A DNA stretch of 64,000 nt from Paenibacillus catalpae (GCF_900112695.1 NZ_FOMT01000006.1:62001-126000); one strand, 5' to 3'; numbered from the stretch's first letter, positions 23,231-33,152 are shown. The notes: generated by a model from the sequence alone, not told the origin. Numbers and translations: made by a program.

Positions 23231-25861
23231 TTATTCGTTAGACATGAGGCTGGTCATTGCTTGCAAGGCTTCTTTGACATTGCCGATTTTGTATCCGGAG
23301 GCCGCGTAACGAATCCGGTCTTGGCGGTCCACGACGAACAGATGCGGGAACCCGGCTTCTTTTGCCGCCGATTGGGCGAATGTGCCCGGCAAGGCAGCAC
23401 CGCTTAATTCTCGAACAAATACGGTACGCGAAGGCAGCTTCGGATAGTCGGCCGGGTCGAAGGATGCGGTCAGCTCCGTTTCGCCAATAAGCAGGATAAT
23501 CGGCGCCCCGAAATGATTGAGCGGCTCAGCTAGTTCCATCAGCTCGCGGAACAAATGCTTGGTTGGCTCCCGTTCCGGCTCAATCCAAGCGACAATAGCG
23601 GCTTCCTTTCCAAGGAGCTCATCCAGCAAGGCCGGCGCGCCGTCTGGCAGCGTAATTGCCCTGTCGCGGTCGAATGGGCCGAGTACGGGTATTTCAATCA
23701 TAGTCTCCCGAAATGTCAGGGGCACTTCCGTCGTTTCGGAAGCCCGCACGACGAAATACGAGAGTCGTACGCGCACCATGCCGTCCTTCAGACGAATGCC
23801 CGACGTCAACCGGTATTGTCCTGACCGCACCTCGAACGGCTCGTCATAGACGTCCTTCTTGCCGTGAGGATACGCTAACGTTTGGTAGACGCCATTCTCC
23901 AGACGGGCAAAGGTGAAGTTCTCCGCATAGGAGGCAACAGGTGACTGCTCCGCGGCATCGTCTTTGGTAAACCGCAACAATCCCCGGTCTTGGGGCTCTC
24001 GCTTGCTGCCGGAGGATGCTTCCGGTGCGATCATGGCGTCAAACCAGCCGCCACGCTGCCTATATTGCGCCCTCTGCTCGCTCGGATGCAGGCGCGCCGG
24101 GATACCCAGGCTGCGGCAAATCGCAACGAATAAAATATCCAGAGACAGAGGATCTCCGAGCTTCAGTTTGTAGGTTCCTGCCGGGTTTCCCCGTCCCGTC
24201 AGATTCGGGAGATCCGTCCAAACGCCGAAGCTATCCTGCAAGCTTCGGGCAAGCAGCGAAGGATCGGCTTGAAAAGAAGCGATTTCCTCCGCCGTAAATG
24301 CAGCCTGGAACAGCTTCCTGTAAGGAACAAGCATCTCGTGCTGCACCCGCGGACAGAGCACATAACGAACAAAATCGTCCTCGGCCAGAGCATCGCGGCC
24401 CGCCAGCGCACCGATTAAATGATCCTCGAGCACGGGGCGGAACGTATCGGTCAAATCCTTGTCTCGCAGCGTTTCCAGCAATCGCAGCGGCCATTCGCCA
24501 TAAGCACCCGACTGCTCGCGTAAAAAGGCTGCGATCTCCCGGCTGTTGCCCCGCGCTTTCCGAATGACATCCCATACGCGATCGGAAGGCAGTCCCGTCT
24601 CTTCGGCAAGCGAGATCGCATCCTCCTCGAGGAGGAAAGTGTCCTCATAGGAGGTCCGACATCGCGTCCCTTCCTCCAGTCGGTTGTTATGCCATTCCAT
24701 CTTTGCTTCCGTCAGTGCCTCCATAGGCTTCCCTTCTCGTTCCGGAGGCGGAACCATATTGAAATCGACACGGCCTGCAGGCTGCTCCGACGCGTTCAAG
24801 ATGAGTTCCACCCTATTCAAATCAAGGTCTGAAACCGAAATTTTTGTTTCAGCCCACTCTCCGTCTTTCACCGCTCGAATGACCAGATCCCCGAGACCCG
24901 TTTTAAAGGAAACCTTGCCCTCGGCATTTGTCGGCACGATGGCAATCGGAAACAATTCGGCCATGTTGTACAGATCGAATCGGACCTCCGCTCCTGCAAC
25001 GGGGGCGCATTGCTCATTCTTCACCACAACATGAATCGTCTGGGTTGGTGCATAGTTATCGAGCAGGTTGATCTCCGTGAACCATTCGTGGGCAAGGGTA
25101 ATGTCTTCCGGGCCTAGATAATTGGCGAAAATCCGCGTATTGACCAGCATGGCCCGGCGCGCGGGCGGCGTGAACCACCCTTGGTCGAGTCGGGCTTCCG
25201 GTTCGCATGCCCCGATATAGTGCCACTGCCCGTCGGCCCATGCTTCCACCCATGCATGGTTATCGTCGCAGTGGGCCCAGCGAGGCGTATACACCTGGCG
25301 GGCGGGAATGCCAATGCTGCGCAGCGCGGCTACGGCAAGCGTCGACTCTTCGCCGCAGCGTCCACGCGCGTTCCGAATCATGGAGAGCGGCGACAGCGTG
25401 CGCAAATCGCTGCCGATGTAGGTCGCTTTCTCCTGACACCAGTAATTGGTCTCCAATATAGCCTCAGCCATCGATAGATGCGCCGTACGCTCCGCCAATT
25501 CGTGGTATAGAATGCCACGCGAATCTTCGATATTTTCCGTATTGACCCGGTAAGGCAGCACGAAATGCAGGAAGAGATCGTCCGGAACGCGAGCTCCCCA
25601 TGGCACCTTGCTGCGAATGTCCAGCGTCTGGCGCACATGGCTTAAGAATAAGGAGCCGTCGTAATCCGCCATGTCGTTAACCGGCATGTACGCAAACAGA
25701 TACTTTAAAGCCCATGCCTCTTCTTCCGTCAGCGCCTCTTGGAAAATGCCAAACAGCTCTTGCTGCCGAGCCCCTGCAAGCTGCTGTTTCAAACGAAATT
25801 TGTGCTCTATTTGCTCCATAACCTCTTGATTAAGGGAAAATATCGTCTTCGGCATTGTCAT
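23231..25861 (-). CDS. Transglutaminase-like protein with C-terminal thioredoxin-like domain
   Basis: 876 residues from ATG 25861, chosen because GGAAGGAG lies just upstream; a longer frame runs back into the preceding gene. The transglutaminase-core triad region is at about 165-225: RGRCGEES (Cys 169), DNHAWVEAW (His 202) and HYIGACEPE. A carboxypeptidase-regulatory-like beta domain follows (VVKNEQCAPVAGAEVRFDLY). A second transglutaminase-like unit may be present around 560-590 (LDILFVAICRSLGIPARLHP). The last 150 residues resemble a thioredoxin-like fold (HLFVVDRQDRIRYAASGY) without a CxxC. No signal peptide. Function unknown; perhaps peptide or amide cleavage. Confidence 0.85.
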   Translation of the reverse strand: MTMPKTIFSLNQEVMEQIEHKFRLKQQLAGARQQELFGIFQEALTEEEAWALKYLFAYMPVNDMADYDGSLFLSHVRQTLDIRSKVPWGARVPDDLFLHFVLPYRVNTENIEDSRGILYHELAERTAHLSMAEAILETNYWCQEKATYIGSDLRTLSPLSMIRNARGRCGEESTLAVAALRSIGIPARQVYTPRWAHCDDNHAWVEAWADGQWHYIGACEPEARLDQGWFTPPARRAMLVNTRIFANYLGPEDITLAHEWFTEINLLDNYAPTQTIHVVVKNEQCAPVAGAEVRFDLYNMAELFPIAIVPTNAEGKVSFKTGLGDLVIRAVKDGEWAETKISVSDLDLNRVELILNASEQPAGRVDFNMVPPPEREGKPMEALTEAKMEWHNNRLEEGTRCRTSYEDTFLLEEDAISLAEETGLPSDRVWDVIRKARGNSREIAAFLREQSGAYGEWPLRLLETLRDKDLTDTFRPVLEDHLIGALAGRDALAEDDFVRYVLCPRVQHEMLVPYRKLFQAAFTAEEIASFQADPSLLARSLQDSFGVWTDLPNLTGRGNPAGTYKLKLGDPLSLDILFVAICRSLGIPARLHPSEQRAQYRQRGGWFDAMIAPEASSGSKREPQDRGLLRFTKDDAAEQSPVASYAENFTFARLENGVYQTLAYPHGKKDVYDEPFEVRSGQYRLTSGIRLKDGMVRVRLSYFVVRASETTEVPLTFRETMIEIPVLGPFDRDRAITLPDGAPALLDELLGKEAAIVAWIEPEREPTKHLFRELMELAEPLNHFGAPIILLIGETELTASFDPADYPKLPSRTVFVRELSGAALPGTFAQSAAKEAGFPHLFVVDRQDRIRYAASGYKIGNVKEALQAMTSLMSNE

Positions 25862-25866
25862 CCTGA

Positions 25867-26892
25867 TTACTCCTTCCATAACTTCCCGTCTTCGCGAATG
25901 CACAGCATGGAATGCCGGTCCGCGGAAGGCGCTTTAATCTGAAACAGACTGCTTGTCGTTTCGATAATGGGCTTAATGCTCCATGAATCTCCGCCCATTA
26001 GTTGTTTCGCGTCACTTGCGAATACACCATGCACTTCAAAGTAGTTGCGCTGCCGGTAATAGAGCCTGCGAAGCTCCCATTTGATCTGCTCGTCCGCCGG
26101 AAGCTCAAACGCCGAAGGTTCGCCGTTCCCATCCGCGAATACGACATATCCCCACAGCTCCGGATAATGCATATTGATAATGCCCATCGGCGACCACACC
26201 CAGTTATCTTCGGGATACGGCCTGCCCGACTCCGGATTGACCGTTTTGCGGTACCTGCCATCGTGCACCTCGGCTTGCCACTCCACGCGCGAGAAGTTGA
26301 CGCGCCAGAACTCTCCGGCGGCCGGCGGCCGCCCGCCTGTCGCGCACTCGCGCAGGCTGGTCCAGGGCATCGCAACTTCAATGCTCCACTTGCGGTTGTC
26401 CGCATCTGGTTGATTAAGCTTGCCGTCGATGTGCACGGCGGTTTTTAATCCCGCAATATCCCAGCCGTTTACCGGCGGTCCGCCGTCGCGGTAGGGCTTT
26501 ACCAGAAGCAGATCCCAAACCGTATTCAGCGCATTGATTTCGAATTCGTAATAATGATGGCTGTCGCCGTCGGGATCGATGAATATTTCGAAATCATTGT
26601 CGTGAAAAATGACCGAATCGCGCTCCGTCAGCGTCGCCCAAATCTGGTCCTCCATCAGCTCTGCTGCGAAGTAAAAATACAAGTCGTCCCACAGCATTTT
26701 GACCCGCGTCCGCTTTGCCGGTGCGGGACGGAGATCGCCCTCGATATCGACGAAATCCCCGGTCCACTCGGCAGCCTGCCAAAACGGCTTGTCGACGCGG
26801 CCATCCAGATCAAGCGGTATCAGCGCACGTCGGCATATGTAGTGTTCTGGCGCGTAAGTAATATTCGGCTCCGGCACTCCGTTTCTATTCAT
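25867..26892 (-). CDS. Carbohydrate-binding family 9-like protein
   Basis: 341 residues of the CBM9/DOMON-like fold: an opening DLDGRVDKPFWQAAEWTGDF, then VKMLWDDLYFYFAAELMEDQ, DNDFEIFIDPDGD and YYEFEINALNTVWDLLLVKP. These are the hallmarks of sugar-binding family 9-like proteins. No signal peptide is visible, so it is probably intracellular. GGAGGG precedes the ATG. It is first in a three-gene operon (5 bp to the next gene) and divergent from the AraC-type membrane regulator at 27005. Confidence 0.88.
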   Translation of the reverse strand: MNRNGVPEPNITYAPEHYICRRALIPLDLDGRVDKPFWQAAEWTGDFVDIEGDLRPAPAKRTRVKMLWDDLYFYFAAELMEDQIWATLTERDSVIFHDNDFEIFIDPDGDSHHYYEFEINALNTVWDLLLVKPYRDGGPPVNGWDIAGLKTAVHIDGKLNQPDADNRKWSIEVAMPWTSLRECATGGRPPAAGEFWRVNFSRVEWQAEVHDGRYRKTVNPESGRPYPEDNWVWSPMGIINMHYPELWGYVVFADGNGEPSAFELPADEQIKWELRRLYYRQRNYFEVHGVFASDAKQLMGGDSWSIKPIIETTSSLFQIKAPSADRHSMLCIREDGKLWKE

Positions 26893-27004
26893 ATTTCACC
26901 CTCCGTTTTAAGTTTTACGTTCATTCGCGCTATGGGCAAAAAAATAAAATGTTGTTATGATTGTTAAAAAAATATGAATGCAGGATGCACAGGAGGCATG
27001 AAGT

Positions 27005-29290
27005 TTGAAGAAAAATTACTTTAAATCAAAGCTATTCCTGAAATACATCTGGTCCTATTTGTTTATCTTGTTAATTCCTTTGGTACTCCTGACGATTTTT
27101 ATTTACGAGAATGCAGTCAGCAGCCTTCGTTCCGAGATTGAACAATCCCGGTTAAATCAGTTGACGCAGGCCATGGTCATCGTCGACGGCCGGATCAAGG
27201 AATTGAACGAGATCGCATCCCGCATTTCCTACGACACCCGGCTTACGCCATATCGCGTCCACGACCCGATCTATAGCGGCGAGGCCATTCAAGGCCTTGA
27301 CCAATATAAATCGACCAGCTCGATCATTGGCGAGCTGCTGCTCTATTTCCATAAAGACGAGAAAATTTACTCCAGCAAAGGTCTCTACGACTTCGACGTG
27401 TTCGCCACTTCCTTCAGCTTTGAAAGCTGGCCGGCGGACAAGCTGTACCAGGATCTGAATGCGGTCAAATATCCGACGATGCGGCCGGCCGACACGGTTA
27501 TTAAATCATCGAACATCGCCGACAGCATGCTGGCTTATCTCATTCCCATCACGCCGAACAGTCCTACGCCGCATGGCACGGTCATGTATCTGATCCGGGA
27601 GTCCGAGCTCACCAGCCTGATCGATTCCATCCTCGGAAACTATCAAGGCCTCACCTATATTCTCGATAATGAAGGACATATTCTGGTCGACAACCGTCAA
27701 GGCGAGGCCATGACCAGTACGGCGGCAAAATCGCTGATTAATCTGGAACCGGGCATTCACGAGCAGACCATCAACGGCAAAGCGCACTCCGTCGTCTCCG
27801 TCAAATCGCAAAAAAACGGTTGGACGTACGTCACGGCGATGCCAAGCGCACAATTCTTCAGCAGCGTGCTGCATGTGCGCAGCTTCATCATCCTGCTGTT
27901 CTGCATCGTCGTCCTTGTCGGGGCGGCCATCGCGCTTGTACTTGCCAGAATGCAGTACCAGCCAATCTCGACGCTGGTCGAGTTCGCCGCCTCCAAGAGA
28001 AAAGAGAACCGCCCGAGAAGCGATGTCGCCGACCGCGGCAACGAGCTGGACCGGATCCGGTCCGCGCTGCAGGAATACAGCTCGCGCATTGATCTTCAAG
28101 AACCTTTTGCCCGCAATCACTTATTATCGATGCTGCTGAAATACGGCAATGTCCATCCCGAACTGCAGCAAGCATTTGGTCTCCGTTTCGACCGTTCCAA
28201 CCATTTTGTCGCGGTCATCGGATCGGGCGACAACGGAGGGTCTCCAACCGAGAGGCAAGAACGAGTCAAAATGCTTAACCAGATCGCGTTTCCGGAGCTG
28301 CAAGCGGTTGGGTACGGAGTTGAACTGCCCCAGCTGGACCAATTAGGGATTATCTTCAGCTTCGATCTGGACGGGGACGAAGCGGATGTGTTCAACCGCG
28401 TTCGCGAGATCGTCGAAGCCATGCGAAGCGGGCTCCTCGCCGTCACGGACGATATCCCGATGATTGGGGTCGGTACCAGCTACGAAAGCCCGGACCAGCT
28501 GAACCAATCCTTCATCGAGGCCTGCTCGGCTTATGAGCTGCGGTCTTCGGCCGAACCTGGGGCCATCACTTATTTCGAGAAGCTTTCCGATGCTCCGCAG
28601 CACGCGGATTGGATACCGAATAACACGTTGATGAAGCTTGCCCAAAGCTTGAAGCAAGGCAGTTACGACGTCGCGGTGCCTATTATCGGTTTGGCGTTCC
28701 AGAACCTGCAGACGACGCAGGCCTCCGCCTTGCTTACGCGCTGCATATGCTTTGACCTGTTGAATACGATGCTCAAGACCGCGTCCGAGCTGGGCATCCA
28801 CAGCGTTGCTCTGGATATGGCCCCAGCCGCGATTTACGGCAATTCACTGGACGAGATTGAACGCACCCTCCTGAATTTGGCTTCGCGCATCTGCAATCAA
28901 GTGGAGCAGAACAACCGGAAGGAAGAGCATTCCTTGATGGATCGCATCGCCGCTTATATTGACGAGAGATATACGGATTATTCGATAAGCCTCGAATCGG
29001 TCGCTTTTGCATTCAATGTTTCGCCATCTCATGTCAGCCGTTCCTTCAAAGAAAAAATCGGGACGAATTTCATCCAGTATATCTGGCAGAAGCGGCTTAA
29101 TGTGGTGATTCAGCAGCTCAAGACGACCAGCGATCCGCTGAAGGACATCATTCTCCGCGTCGGCTACCAGGATACGCCTAACTTCACCCGCAAGTTCAAG
29201 AAGGAAACCGGCTATACGCCGGGACAATACCGCAAGCTGTTCTCGGAGAACGAACAAGCGCGCCGAATGTCCGAATTCGAGGATGAATAA
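27005..29290 (+). CDS. AraC-family membrane-bound transcriptional regulator (YesN-like)
   Basis: 761 residues. TM1 (YIWSYLFILLIPLVLLTIFI) is near the N-terminus, an extracellular Cache-like sensor follows to about 285, TM2 (FIILLFCIVVLVGAAIALV) is at about 290-312, then a cytoplasmic linker and a C-terminal AraC double HTH (about 655-755: ISLESVAFAFNVSPSHVSRS; ILRVGYQDTPNFTRKFKKET). Such proteins sense sugars outside and activate adjacent sugar genes. The start is TTG 27005, eight bases after GGAGG. It is divergent from the CBM9-like operon and convergent with the sugar ABC importer; both are candidate targets. Confidence 0.93.
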   Translation: MKKNYFKSKLFLKYIWSYLFILLIPLVLLTIFIYENAVSSLRSEIEQSRLNQLTQAMVIVDGRIKELNEIASRISYDTRLTPYRVHDPIYSGEAIQGLDQYKSTSSIIGELLLYFHKDEKIYSSKGLYDFDVFATSFSFESWPADKLYQDLNAVKYPTMRPADTVIKSSNIADSMLAYLIPITPNSPTPHGTVMYLIRESELTSLIDSILGNYQGLTYILDNEGHILVDNRQGEAMTSTAAKSLINLEPGIHEQTINGKAHSVVSVKSQKNGWTYVTAMPSAQFFSSVLHVRSFIILLFCIVVLVGAAIALVLARMQYQPISTLVEFAASKRKENRPRSDVADRGNELDRIRSALQEYSSRIDLQEPFARNHLLSMLLKYGNVHPELQQAFGLRFDRSNHFVAVIGSGDNGGSPTERQERVKMLNQIAFPELQAVGYGVELPQLDQLGIIFSFDLDGDEADVFNRVREIVEAMRSGLLAVTDDIPMIGVGTSYESPDQLNQSFIEACSAYELRSSAEPGAITYFEKLSDAPQHADWIPNNTLMKLAQSLKQGSYDVAVPIIGLAFQNLQTTQASALLTRCICFDLLNTMLKTASELGIHSVALDMAPAAIYGNSLDEIERTLLNLASRICNQVEQNNRKEEHSLMDRIAAYIDERYTDYSISLESVAFAFNVSPSHVSRSFKEKIGTNFIQYIWQKRLNVVIQQLKTTSDPLKDIILRVGYQDTPNFTRKFKKETGYTPGQYRKLFSENEQARRMSEFEDE

Positions 29291-29293
29291 TGC

Positions 29294-29337
29294 AATAGCC
29301 AACCCCCGGCCAGATGGCCGGTATCGGTTGGCTATTT
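29294..29337. terminator. Bidirectional terminator
   Basis: AATAGCCAACC (29294-29304) and GGTTGGCTATT (29326-29336), with an inner CGGCCA/TGGCCG stem, between the convergent regulator and solute-binding protein genes. Confidence 0.75.
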
Positions 29338-29359
29338 GCTTGTTACGGCATGAATGGTT

Positions 29360-30982
29360 TTATTTGTTCCAGCTGTCGTAGGCGGCTTGGTAAAGCTCGA
29401 CAATTCTGTCGCTGCCCATTTTCTTCAGTTGTGCTACGTACTTGTCCCAATTGGAAAGCGGCTCTTGCCCGGTTACGAACTTCGCTTCCATCTGCGTCAC
29501 GTACGTGCCCAGATCGGCCAGCAGCGCCGTTGCTTCCGTCTGCTGCTCGTTCGTCAAGTAGACGTACGGGAACGGTGCTTTGGCGATGGGTACCAGCTTC
29601 TCCGTGTTCTGCTCATCAAGCCAGATGTCGAATTCGCTCTTCAAGCCTTTGGTCAGCTCGGAGGAGCTCATTCCCGGGGCAGGAATGCCATAGTTCGGCG
29701 TTAGCGTGCCTCGAACCTCTTCGCGGTCTTTGCCGCCCTCCACCGGAAGCCATTCCTTCTCGCGGGTCTCTTTGTTCTTGTATTTCCACAGGAGGTTCTC
29801 CGGACCTTGCGAGAACAACGTTGCGCCATCGTAACCGTACAGGTAGTCGACCCAGCGAATCGACGCCTCCGGAGAAGGATTCGAGCTCGTAATGGCAAAG
29901 GTGCCGTTTGTGGAAAGCCCCGGATGCTTGCCGTATACCGGCGATCCTTCCACTTCGCTTTTCACCGGCGTCATGAGAGGATTATCGCCGCTAGGTTCGC
30001 CGCCCAGCGTGAAGTACGGGAACCAATCGTTGAACAAAGCGACTTGGTTGTTCGTGCCTTTTGCTTTCTTCTGATCGCCTGTTTGCGAGAACGTCTCATG
30101 GTCCAGCAGCTCTTCTTTCCACAGACGGTTCAAGAAGGTCAAGTAGCCTTTGTAGCCTTCTTCTTGCGGCGTATAGTGTACTTTGCCGTCCTTGTCGGCA
30201 TAATACACCTCGTTGTAGATGCCCCAGAAACCAAGGAAGTACATGCGCAGATCGTCGAGTTTAACGGAAGTGAGCGGAATTTCGTCCTTCTTGCCGTTGC
30301 CGTTTGGATCTTCTTCTTTGACGCGTTTCAAATAAGCATACAGCTCTTCGGTCGTCTTCGGCTCCGCCGCATTCAAAGCTTTCAGGAATTTGCCGTTGTA
30401 CCACATCGGGCCGCGATACCATACCGCGGACAGATCGATGTTCGGCAAGGAATAGATGTGGCCGTCCGGCGTCGTGTATGACTTGCGGATATCCGGATGC
30501 TCGTCGAATATTTTCTTGAGGTTTGGCGCGTAGCCTTCATCGATGTATTTCTCCAGCGGCACGAGTACGCCTTGCGTTCCATACGTGACTTGCTCGGCGG
30601 ACGTCAGTTCCGCTGCGTAAAAAATATCCGGCAAATCGCCGCTTGCGAATACGAGGTTTTTCTTCGTTGCGAAGCTGTCTACCGGCGAGTTCTGGTATTC
30701 CATATGGATGCCCGTCAATTTCTCCATTTCTTGCAAGACCGGCATCTTATTCCAATCGGCAACGCCTACGTCCTGCGACATCATCTTGAGCGTCAGTGTT
30801 TTGTCGACGATTGGAAAGCCGTCCTTCTTGATGCTCCCATCGCCAGCATTGGCGTTCGAGCCAGAGCCGGCGTTTGTCGCACCGTTGTTACCGTCGTTTG
30901 AGCCCGAGCCGCAGGCCTGAAGCAGTGTTGCGGATGTTGTGAGGCTTAGGAGGATCAATGATGCCTTGCGAAACTTTGTCAT
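29360..30982 (-). CDS. Sugar ABC transporter solute-binding lipoprotein (LplA-like)
   Basis: 540 residues. Signal peptide with lipobox LLQACGSG (Cys about 24), then a Gly/Ser/Asn linker and a family-1 extracellular binding domain (TLKMMSQDVGVADWNKMPVL, YTTPDGHIYSLPN). ATG 30982 is chosen because GGGAG precedes it. It delivers an oligosaccharide or glycoside to the two permeases encoded upstream. No ATPase gene is in the operon, as usual for this type, which shares an MsmX-like ATPase. Confidence 0.93.
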   Translation of the reverse strand: MTKFRKASLILLSLTTSATLLQACGSGSNDGNNGATNAGSGSNANAGDGSIKKDGFPIVDKTLTLKMMSQDVGVADWNKMPVLQEMEKLTGIHMEYQNSPVDSFATKKNLVFASGDLPDIFYAAELTSAEQVTYGTQGVLVPLEKYIDEGYAPNLKKIFDEHPDIRKSYTTPDGHIYSLPNIDLSAVWYRGPMWYNGKFLKALNAAEPKTTEELYAYLKRVKEEDPNGNGKKDEIPLTSVKLDDLRMYFLGFWGIYNEVYYADKDGKVHYTPQEEGYKGYLTFLNRLWKEELLDHETFSQTGDQKKAKGTNNQVALFNDWFPYFTLGGEPSGDNPLMTPVKSEVEGSPVYGKHPGLSTNGTFAITSSNPSPEASIRWVDYLYGYDGATLFSQGPENLLWKYKNKETREKEWLPVEGGKDREEVRGTLTPNYGIPAPGMSSSELTKGLKSEFDIWLDEQNTEKLVPIAKAPFPYVYLTNEQQTEATALLADLGTYVTQMEAKFVTGQEPLSNWDKYVAQLKKMGSDRIVELYQAAYDSWNK

Positions 30983-31029
30983 GACAACAACTCCCTTTAT
31001 CATAATGGTTTGCATATGGCCAGACCGAA

Positions 31030-31938
31030 TCAGCCTTTAACTGAACCGATCATAACACCCTGAACAAAATAACGCTGCAGAAACGGATAAATGGCGATTA
31101 CGGGAACCGTCGCCACGATGATGACGGCGTATTTGACGAGAGCGGCGATCTCCGCCTTGCTGTTCAGCGCGGAGGCCGTGGAAGAGTCCATGGCCCCACT
31201 ACCTTGGGCCGCTGTCTCCTGCAGAACGAGAATTTGACGCAGCACCAGCTGCAGCGGATATTTCGCCGCTTCGTTCAAATAAATAAGTGCCGAGAAGTAG
31301 CTGTTCCAGTTGCCGACCCCGTAGAAGAGGGCCATGACCGCAATGATCGGCATCGATAACGGTAGAATGATCTTCATAAACAGCCGAAGATTGGTGCAGC
31401 CGTCAATCTGTGCCGCCTCCTGAAGCTCCCTCGGAAGAGAACTCTGGAAGAAGGTGCGGGCGACAATAATATTCCAGATGGAAGCGGCCGACGGAAGAAC
31501 GATCGCCCAGATCGTGTTGATCAAGTGAAGTTCTTTAACCAGCAAATAGGTGGGAACGAGCCCGCCGCCAAAGAACATCGTGACCATGAACAGTCCCATG
31601 AAGAAATGGCGGCCGGTAAAATCCTTTCGGCTCAGCGCATACGCCGCGGGCAGCGTCACCGCCAGGTTAATCGCCGTGCCGACGACGGTATAAAGAATCG
31701 TATTGCCGTATCCGGTCCAGATGTTCGAATTCTGAAACACCCTTGCGTAGCCGTCGAACGTAATTCCCTTCGGCCAAAGCCACATTTCGCCCGAGCCGAC
31801 AAGCTTCGGATTGCTGATGGAAGCACTGACGATATAAATGAGCGGATAAAACACGACAAGAAACGCTAGAAATACAAACATGTAGTTAAGTACAAGAAAT
31901 ATCTTATCCCTGCGGCTTTCTTTCACGCCTGATATCAT
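31030..31938 (-). CDS. Sugar ABC transporter permease (LplC/YtcP-like)
   Basis: 302 residues, six membrane segments, with the EAA loop ELQEAAQIDGCTNLRLFMKI and the C-terminal YPFLQRYFVQGVMIGSVKG typical of CUT1 permeases. GGGGAG precedes the ATG. It is second in a leftward operon, 18 bp after the partner permease and 47 bp before the solute-binding protein start. Confidence 0.95.
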   Translation of the reverse strand: MISGVKESRRDKIFLVLNYMFVFLAFLVVFYPLIYIVSASISNPKLVGSGEMWLWPKGITFDGYARVFQNSNIWTGYGNTILYTVVGTAINLAVTLPAAYALSRKDFTGRHFFMGLFMVTMFFGGGLVPTYLLVKELHLINTIWAIVLPSAASIWNIIVARTFFQSSLPRELQEAAQIDGCTNLRLFMKIILPLSMPIIAVMALFYGVGNWNSYFSALIYLNEAAKYPLQLVLRQILVLQETAAQGSGAMDSSTASALNSKAEIAALVKYAVIIVATVPVIAIYPFLQRYFVQGVMIGSVKG

Positions 31939-31956
31939 GCTGAAATGCTCCCCTCT

Positions 31957-32925
31957 CTACCACAAGCTGTTATTGCTCATACGGCGAACGACCTGATTGA
32001 CCACGATGAGCAGCACCAAATTAATAACGGAGTTGAACAAACCGATAGCCGTCGAGAAGCTGTACTGAGCGCTCACAAGTCCCGAGCGGTAAACAAAGGT
32101 CGATATGACATCCGACGCCGTCATGTTGAGCGGATTTTGCAGCAGCAAAATTTTCTCGAAGCCGACGCCAAGCAAGTTACCCATGCTCAGGATGAGCAGG
32201 ATCGTCATGGTTGGCATTAGCGTTGGAATGTTAATATGGCGAACGCGTTGGAACCGCGTGGCGCCATCAATGACGGCAGCCTCATGAAGCCCGGGATCGA
32301 CGCCCGACAGTGCGGCCAAATAAATAATGGTGCCCCAGCCCGCGCTCTGCCACACATCCGAGAAGACGTACATGGTTTTAAACCATCGCGGATCGGTAAG
32401 GAAATCGGGCGATTGGAAGCCGAGTCCTTCTATAATGTTCGTGACAATGCCGGTTGAAGGGGAAAGGAAGGTAATAATCATGCCGGCCATTACGACCATC
32501 GATATAAAGTGCGGCGCGTAAGTGACCGTTTGGGCCAATTTCTTGAAGTAGCCGTTCCGGATTTCATTAAAGGCGAGGGCCAGTATGATCGGAATCGGAA
32601 AACCGACGGCTAAGGAGTATAAACTGATGCTGAGCGTGTTCCATAATAGGTCCCAGAAGTAATAGGAATGAAAGAAGCGCACAAAATGGTCGAAGCCGAT
32701 CCACGGGCTTCCCGTAATCCCTTTTGTCGGTATGAAGTTTTTAAACGCGATCTGAATGCCGTACATCGGTCCGTAACAAAAAATAAGGAAGTAGAGCAGT
32801 GCCGGGGTGATAAAGAGGTACAGCTCCCAGTTCCGGACGATTCCTTTCCACGTCTTGGCGCCTTTTGTTGTCTGTTTCGTCGTCAACGCCGAGCTACCGG
32901 CAATAGCCGTTTTTGTATCCTGCAT
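31957..32925 (-). CDS. Sugar ABC transporter permease (LplB/YteP-like)
   Basis: 322 residues with six membrane segments. The N-terminal region WELYLFITPALLYFLIFCYG and the EAA loop DPGLHEAAVIDGATRFQRVR fit CUT1 permeases that pair with LplC-like proteins. It is the first gene of the importer operon. A cre-like site lies 21 bp upstream of its start, implying CcpA catabolite repression. Confidence 0.95.
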   Translation of the reverse strand: MQDTKTAIAGSSALTTKQTTKGAKTWKGIVRNWELYLFITPALLYFLIFCYGPMYGIQIAFKNFIPTKGITGSPWIGFDHFVRFFHSYYFWDLLWNTLSISLYSLAVGFPIPIILALAFNEIRNGYFKKLAQTVTYAPHFISMVVMAGMIITFLSPSTGIVTNIIEGLGFQSPDFLTDPRWFKTMYVFSDVWQSAGWGTIIYLAALSGVDPGLHEAAVIDGATRFQRVRHINIPTLMPTMTILLILSMGNLLGVGFEKILLLQNPLNMTASDVISTFVYRSGLVSAQYSFSTAIGLFNSVINLVLLIVVNQVVRRMSNNSLW

Positions 32926-32945
32926 AGGGCCGCTCCTTTCACGAG

Positions 32946-32959
32946 TGGTAACGCTTACA
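32946..32959 (-). promoter_or_regulatory. Candidate cre (CcpA-binding) site
   Basis: On the minus strand the site reads TGTAAGCGTTACCA, fitting the Bacillota cre consensus TGTAANCGNTNNCA at every fixed position. It is 21 bp upstream of the importer's first start codon, where CcpA would block transcription when preferred sugars are present. The remaining ~260 bp upstream to the catalase gene shows no other gene. Confidence 0.65.
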
Positions 32960-33152
32960 CCTTTACGATAGCGGAGATATTAATTTCGCGTAAATATGTC
33001 GTTTTAGGCGTGCCTCTAAAGCGCGTAACCACAAGCCCGGCGGGTATTTGACAAGTGGCGGTGACAAGCGGACAATGTGTTGTTTTTGACCGAAATGGCA
33101 TGGTTCTGACAGACATCAAATTTGGCCAACTGGCGTTTTTCATGCAAAGAGA

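Noticed and set aside
29807..30481. 224-codon plus-strand frame opposite the solute-binding protein
   Set aside because: Arg/Val/Phe-rich antisense shadow without homology or start signals.
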